Below, in pieces: positions 59,896 through 64,000 of a DNA stretch of 64,000 bases (positions are counted from its first letter, which is position 1; each line of letters opens with the position of its first letter). The translations under genes and the position numbers were made by a program. Origin of the DNA: Mycolicibacterium psychrotolerans (GTDB lineage: Bacteria > Actinomycetota > Actinomycetes > Mycobacteriales > Mycobacteriaceae); NCBI RefSeq assembly GCF_010729305.1, contig NZ_AP022574.1, forward strand, positions 4,960,001 to 5,024,000. Reading direction: 5' to 3'. A model generated the notes under the pieces. The model saw only the letters and a list, made by a program, of their open reading frames with translations. It did no database searches and was not told the DNA's origin.

Positions 59896-61248
59896 ATGGC
59901 TGACGTGCCTTTTGGCTTCTCCGCGGGCGACGACCCGGAGCGCGACAAGCGCAAGGACCCCGATTCGGGGTCCGGCCCGGCCGACCCGTTCGGCGGCGCC
60001 TTCCCCGGCGGCCAGTTCGACATGTCGCAGCTCGGGCAGATCTTCTCCTCGCTCGGTGAGATGTTCAGCGGCACCGCCAAGGCCGGCGCCGGTGCCGGGC
60101 CGGTCAATTACGACTTCGCGCGCCAGCTGGCGTCGAACTCGATCGGCTTCGTCGCACCGGTGCCCGAGCAGACGGCGTCGGCGATCAGCGACGCGGTGCG
60201 ACTGGCCGAGACCTGGCTCGACGGGGTGACCCCGCTGCCGGCCGGCACTACGCGGGCGGCGGCGTGGACGCCGACCGACTGGATCGACAACACGATGGAC
60301 ACCTGGAAACGGTTGTGCGACCCGGTGGCCGAGCAGATCTCCACGGTGTGGGCCCAGGCGCTGCCCGAAGAGGCCAAGGCGATGGCCGGTCCCCTGCTGG
60401 CGATGATGTCGCAGATGGGCGGCATGGCGTTCGGGTCCCAGCTGGGCCAGGCGCTGGGCACGCTGTCGCGAGAGGTGTTGACGTCCACCGACATCGGGCT
60501 GCCGTTGGGCCCCAAGGGAGTCGCGGCGCTGATGCCCGAGGCGATCGAGTCACTCGCGGAGGGACTCGAGCAGCCACGCAGCGAGGTCGTCACCTTCCTG
60601 GCGGCGCGCGAGGCCGCCCACCACCGGCTGTTCAGCCACGTGCCGTGGCTCGCCACCCAGCTGCTCAACGCGGTCGAGGCGTTCGCCAAGGGCACCAAGA
60701 TCGACATGAGCGGCATCGAGGAGTTCGCCCGCGACTTCAACCCCGCGTCGCTGACCGACCCGTCGGAGATGGAGCAGCTGCTCAACCAGGGCATCTTCGA
60801 GCCGAAAGCCACCCCCGAGCAGACCGCCGCGCTGGAGCGGCTCGAGACGCTGCTCGCGCTGATCGAGGGCTGGGTGCAGACGGTGGTGTCCGACGCGCTG
60901 GGTGATCGGATTCCCGGGACGGCGGCGCTGTCGGAGATGCTGCGCCGGCGACGGGCCACCGGCGGGCCGGCCGAGCAGACGTTCGCCACCCTTGTCGGGC
61001 TCGAACTGCGGCCACGCAAGATGCGCGAGGCGGCCGCGCTGTGGGAGAAGCTGACCCAGGCCGTCGGCGCCGACGCCCGCGACGGCGTGTGGGGGCACCC
61101 CGACCTGCTGCCAAGCGCCTCGGATCTGGACGAGCCTGCCGGCTTCATCGACCGCATGATCGGCGGCGACACCACCACCACCGAGCTCGACAGCGCTATC
61201 GAGGCCGCGCTCAACGAGGGCGACGAGGGAACCGACCGACGCCCCTGA
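59896..61248 (+). CDS. Zincin-like DUF2342 protein (Rv3195 orthologue)
   Basis: 450 residues. A Gly/Ser/Asp-rich leader (FGFSAGDDPERDKRKDPDSG) precedes the DUF2342 domain, with PLLAMMSQMGGMAFGSQLGQ and VVTFLAAREAAHHRLFSHVP. REAAHHRLF is the putative metal-site helix of this zincin-like family. VWGHPDLLPSASDLDEPAGF lies near the end. ATG 59896 is favoured over GTG 59878 by the promoter spacing. The biochemical role is unproven. Confidence 0.9.
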   Translation: MADVPFGFSAGDDPERDKRKDPDSGSGPADPFGGAFPGGQFDMSQLGQIFSSLGEMFSGTAKAGAGAGPVNYDFARQLASNSIGFVAPVPEQTASAISDAVRLAETWLDGVTPLPAGTTRAAAWTPTDWIDNTMDTWKRLCDPVAEQISTVWAQALPEEAKAMAGPLLAMMSQMGGMAFGSQLGQALGTLSREVLTSTDIGLPLGPKGVAALMPEAIESLAEGLEQPRSEVVTFLAAREAAHHRLFSHVPWLATQLLNAVEAFAKGTKIDMSGIEEFARDFNPASLTDPSEMEQLLNQGIFEPKATPEQTAALERLETLLALIEGWVQTVVSDALGDRIPGTAALSEMLRRRRATGGPAEQTFATLVGLELRPRKMREAAALWEKLTQAVGADARDGVWGHPDLLPSASDLDEPAGFIDRMIGGDTTTTELDSAIEAALNEGDEGTDRRP

Positions 61249-61299
61249 GGCCTGTGGATAACTCGGTCCGCGGTCGGTGCCGCATGACACTGTCGTCGC

Positions 61300-62127
61300 A
61301 TGACCCGTTACGCCCTGGACTCGGCCACCCCGGTGCTGTCCCGCCCGGACGGCACGGTCCAGGTCGGCTGGGATCCCCGCCGCGCCGTGGTGGTCCATCC
61401 TCCGCCCGGGTTGGCCGCGCCGGTTCTGGCTGATCTGCTGCGGGCATTGCAATCCGCGGCGACGGTTCCGGAACTGCAGAGCCTGGCCGCCGGCCGCGGC
61501 GCCGACGCATCGGTTGTGACCGGGCTCGTCACCCACCTCGTCGACTCCGGAGTGGTCACCGCGGCGGCACCACCCCGCGATCGTGCGGCGGCAGTGCGGA
61601 TCCACGGCGACGGCCCGCTGTCGGACCTGATCAGCTCCGCGCTGTCGGGCTCCGGCGCCCGGGTCAGCCACAGCAGCCGGGCGCACGCCTCGGCCGGCGG
61701 TGCGGATCTGGCCGTGCTCGCCGACTACCTGGTGGCCGACCCGCGCGTCGTCCGGGAGCTCCACGACGCGGGCGTGCCGCATCTGACCGTGCGGGTGCGC
61801 GACGGTGCCGGCCTGATCGGGCCGCTGGTGATCCCCGGAGTGACCAGCTGTCTGCGCTGCGCCGATCTGCACCGCAGCGACAAAGACCCCGCCTGGGCGG
61901 CGGTCGCCACCCAGCTCTGCCGCACGGTCGGCACCGCAGACCGCGCCACGGTGCTGGCCACCGCGGGCCTGGCGCTGCGTGAGATCAACCACGTCCTGCG
62001 CGCGCTGCGGGGTGACGATCACGGCTCGAGCTCGCCCTCGACACTGGACACCACCCTGGAATTCGACGTCAGCACCGGATCACTGACCGCCCGCCGGTGG
62101 TCGGCGCATCCGCAGTGCGCATGCTGA
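61300..62127 (+). CDS. Conserved actinobacterial protein, Rv3196-like (cyclodehydratase/E1-like remnant)
   Basis: 275 residues. The N-terminal ~95 residues form a winged-helix-like part (LLRALQSAATVPELQSLAAG). A Rossmann-like region follows (RIHGDGPLSDLISSALSGSG). A Cys pair in SCLRCADLHRSDKDPAWA and a final HPQCAC provide four cysteines that may bind zinc, as in E1-like/cyclodehydratase docking proteins. The M. tuberculosis neighbour at this place is Rv3196, a conserved hypothetical. It follows the DUF2342 gene by 51 nt. Confidence 0.8.
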   Translation: MTRYALDSATPVLSRPDGTVQVGWDPRRAVVVHPPPGLAAPVLADLLRALQSAATVPELQSLAAGRGADASVVTGLVTHLVDSGVVTAAAPPRDRAAAVRIHGDGPLSDLISSALSGSGARVSHSSRAHASAGGADLAVLADYLVADPRVVRELHDAGVPHLTVRVRDGAGLIGPLVIPGVTSCLRCADLHRSDKDPAWAAVATQLCRTVGTADRATVLATAGLALREINHVLRALRGDDHGSSSPSTLDTTLEFDVSTGSLTARRWSAHPQCAC

Positions 62128-62184
62128 CAGCAGTCGTTGCCAACTCGTTGGTGGAAGTTCAGCGCGGTCGTGGATGATGGAATC

Positions 62185-63531
62185 GTGAGTGACATCAAGC
62201 GGGGCCGAGCAGCGCGCAACGCCAAGCTGGCGTCGCTGCCCGTGGGCATGGCAGGACGTGCAGCGCTGGGCTTCGGCAAGCGGCTGACCGGCAAGTCCAA
62301 AGACGAAGTCAACGCCGAGCTGATGGACAAGGCCGCTCAGCAGCTGTTCACCGTTCTCGGCGAACTCAAGGGCGGCGCCATGAAGGTCGGCCAGGCCTTG
62401 TCGGTGATGGAAGCCGCGATCCCCGAGCAGTACGGCAAGCCCTACCGCGAAGCGCTCACCAAGCTGCAGCGCGAGGCGCCGCCGTTGCCTGCGGCCAAGG
62501 TGCACCGCGTGCTCGATCAGCAGCTGGGCACCAAGTGGCGCGACCGGTTCCAGTCGTTCGACGACAAGTCGGTGGCGTCGGCCAGCATCGGCCAGGTGCA
62601 CAAGGCGGTGTGGGCCGACGGCCGTGTGGTCGCGGTCAAGATCCAGTACCCGGGCGCCGACGAGGCGCTGCGCGCCGACCTCAAGACCATGCAGCGCATG
62701 GTCAGCGTGCTCAAGCAACTGTCCCCCGGCGCCGACGTTCAGGGTGTGGTCAACGAGCTGATCGAGCGCACCGAGATGGAACTGGACTACCGGCTCGAAG
62801 CCGACAACCAGCGCGCGTTCGCGAAGGCGTACGCGGGTGACCCGCATTTCGTGGTGCCGCACGTGGTGGCCAGCGCGCCGAAGGTCGTCATCCAGGAGTG
62901 GATCGAAGGCATCCCGCTGTCGCAGATCATCCGCGAGGGCACGCAGGAGCAGAAGGATCTGATGGCCACCCGGCTGTTCGAGTTCTGCAACGACGCCCCG
63001 ACCCGGCTGGAGATGGTGCACGGCGACGCGCATCCCGGCAACTTCATGCTGATGCCCGACGACAAGATGGGCGTCATCGACTTCGGGGCGGTGGCCCCGA
63101 TGCCCGGCGGCTGGCCGGTGGAGCTCGGTCAGATCATGCGCTACGCCGTCGACAAGAACTACGACAAGCTTCTGCCGACGATGGAGAAGGCGGGGTTCAT
63201 CCAGAAGGGCCAGCAGGTCTCCACCAGCGAGATCGACGACATGCTCAAGCAGTATGTCGATCCCCTCCAGGTGCCGGTGTTCCACTACACCCGAAAGTGG
63301 CTGCAGCGCATGACGACGCTGGAACTGGACAAGGCGGCCGGCCAGATCAAGGCCGCGCGCCAGATGGACATCCCGCCGAAGCTGGCGATCCCGATGCGGG
63401 TGATCGCGTCGATCGTGGCGATCTCCTGCCAGCTCGACGCGCACGTCCCCACCCGGCGCATCGCCGAGGAGACAGTTCCCGGCTTCGCCGACCCCGACGC
63501 CGCGGAGGCATCGGGGTCAGCCGAAAGCTAG
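62185..63531 (+). CDS. ABC1/UbiB-family atypical kinase (Rv3197 orthologue)
   Basis: 448 residues. The family's KxGQ motif is in LKGGAMKVGQALSVMEAAIP, followed by ASASIGQVHKAVWADGRVVA and VAVKIQYPGADEAL (ATP-binding Lys), HGDAHPGNFML (catalytic loop) and MGVIDFGAVAPMPG (metal loop). GTG 62185 gives SDIKRGRAARNAKLAS, the start of Rv3197. UbiB/ADCK proteins support quinone or lipid metabolism. In M. tuberculosis the gene lies next to whiB7 and is linked to macrolide tolerance. Its last 4 nt overlap whiB7. Confidence 0.93.
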   Translation: MSDIKRGRAARNAKLASLPVGMAGRAALGFGKRLTGKSKDEVNAELMDKAAQQLFTVLGELKGGAMKVGQALSVMEAAIPEQYGKPYREALTKLQREAPPLPAAKVHRVLDQQLGTKWRDRFQSFDDKSVASASIGQVHKAVWADGRVVAVKIQYPGADEALRADLKTMQRMVSVLKQLSPGADVQGVVNELIERTEMELDYRLEADNQRAFAKAYAGDPHFVVPHVVASAPKVVIQEWIEGIPLSQIIREGTQEQKDLMATRLFEFCNDAPTRLEMVHGDAHPGNFMLMPDDKMGVIDFGAVAPMPGGWPVELGQIMRYAVDKNYDKLLPTMEKAGFIQKGQQVSTSEIDDMLKQYVDPLQVPVFHYTRKWLQRMTTLELDKAAGQIKAARQMDIPPKLAIPMRVIASIVAISCQLDAHVPTRRIAEETVPGFADPDAAEASGSAES

Positions 63532-63803
63532 GCTGCCACAGGGTCTTTCGCGTCCTTACGCGGCCGGCCCCTGGGCCGCTTGCGGGCGATGACGGTGCCC
63601 CGCTCGAAGATCTCGCCGCCCCACACGCCCCACGGCTCCTGCCGCTCCAACGCTGCGGTCAGGCACTCCCGCCGGAAAGGGCATTCGCCGCACAGGGCCT
63701 TGGCGCGCTCGAGGTCGCGCGGGTCCTCGGCGAACCACAGGTCGGGATCCTCGACATGACACGGCACCGACAGCTTCGATCTCTCACATGTCAGGGAAGA
63801 CAT
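63528..63803 (-). CDS. whiB7: WhiB7 redox-sensitive transcription factor
   Basis: 91 residues. The iron-sulfur cysteines are in SVPCHVEDPDLWF and KALCGECPFRRECLTAAL. The WhiB turn motif EPWGVWGGEIFERG and a C-terminal AT-hook RKRPRGRPRKDAKD identify WhiB7. It is the SigA-binding activator of intrinsic antibiotic resistance in mycobacteria. Position next to the UbiB-like gene matches M. tuberculosis Rv3197A. The upstream leader (63804-64000) carries hairpins consistent with ribosome-mediated attenuation. Confidence 0.95.
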   Translation of the reverse strand: MSSLTCERSKLSVPCHVEDPDLWFAEDPRDLERAKALCGECPFRRECLTAALERQEPWGVWGGEIFERGTVIARKRPRGRPRKDAKDPVAA

Positions 63804-64000
63804 GTCCGGTCCTCTGCTTCCTGGTCGTTTTGTCGTCTGGCTGAACTCTGTCGTGGATCGGTGACCAGGTCTTGTCTGACAAAGACGAAGGCCACGGATC
63901 CGTGGTTGCGGGTCCGTGGCCTTCGATGGCGGTGAGGGCTCTGGCTAGTGAGAGCCCCTCACGGACGCGGCAACCGTGCCGGCTGCGGCGGCGCGGCGCT
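63804..64000 (-). promoter_or_regulatory. whiB7 5' leader with attenuator hairpins (promoter beyond the window)
   Basis: At 63887-63924 an inverted repeat (GAAGGCCACGGAYCC arms, loop of ~8 nt) is followed on the minus strand by TCTTTGTC and could terminate transcription. A second hairpin lies at 63932-63962 (GTGAGGGCTCT with AGAGCCCCTCAC). One minus-strand frame entering from the window edge ends at TAG 63947-63945 and could be the end of the upstream ORF. Known biology: whiB7 is induced by antibiotics through an upstream ORF and a terminator in its leader. Confidence 0.7.

Noticed and set aside
61253..61261. TGTGGATAA, the complement of a perfect DnaA box TTATCCACA
   Set aside because: Single isolated copy between two core genes; one 9-mer is expected by chance and there is no AT-rich region or cluster.

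Overview
The window looks like chromosome of a fast-growing mycobacterium (Mycobacterium/Mycolicibacterium). It is GC-rich, has many leaderless promoters (TANNNT ending 6-7 nt before ATG/GTG), has a dormancy (DosR-type) gene cluster, and its right end carries the gene order known from M. tuberculosis Rv3193c to Rv3197A, ending in whiB7. The species is an inference.

Region 1 (1-13,600) is a dormancy/hypoxia cluster. It holds the end of an Mg-type P-ATPase, a P1B ATPase with a TPC motif and a C-terminal hemerythrin domain, five universal stress proteins, a WS/DGAT wax ester/triacylglycerol synthase, an Rv2004c-like kinase/ATPase, two Acg-type nitroreductases, an Rv1733c-like membrane protein and a long ribosome hibernation factor. 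Five palindromic sites resembling the DosR box (core GGGACTWWAGTCCC) lie just upstream of these genes. No DosR/DosS genes are in view.

Region 2 (13,600-27,300) is mixed accessory metabolism and regulation: a secreted PE-PPE-type hydrolase gene with two compensating frameshifts, a beta-lactamase-fold hydrolase, an Rv2525c-like Tat-exported protein, an anti-anti-sigma/SpoIIE-phosphatase pair, a frameshifted cupin, an XRE/MmyB-like regulator, a dehydrogenase-lipoprotein hydrolase pair, small flavin/heme-binding proteins, and an XRE-cupin regulator operon with a B3/B4-domain protein and a PaiB-like protein.

Region 3 (27,300-41,200) holds a P2-type cation ATPase, an MgtC/DUF4010 membrane protein, a CopB-type (CPH) copper ATPase with a CsoR-like operator, a ChrB-like/PAP2/MFS operon with its own palindromic operator, a GNAT protein, a second XRE/MmyB-like regulator with an aldo-keto reductase and a small monooxygenase, and a decayed alpha/beta hydrolase.

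Region 4 (41,475-49,401) is an integrated island bounded by 44-bp direct repeats that copy the 3' part of the initiator tRNA-fMet gene at 49,367-49,440. It carries a membrane-anchored NTPase-like protein with eight near-identical 42-residue TPRs, a small unknown protein, nested IS481/IS256 remnants, a HigB-type toxin remnant with an intact XRE antitoxin, and a Shedu (DUF4263) nuclease. I see no integrase, although candidate integrase arm sites (TGTTCCCAA repeated every 12 bp) sit inside both ends. It reads as a small defence island, possibly mobilised in trans.

Region 5 (49,440-64,000) is mostly core genome: an FAD oxidase, a two-domain ABM-like protein, a cupredoxin, an AfsR/SARP-type regulator, UPF0182, a PDZ/Lon-like protease, a DUF2342 protein, an Rv3196-like protein, an ABC1/UbiB kinase, and whiB7 with its structured leader.
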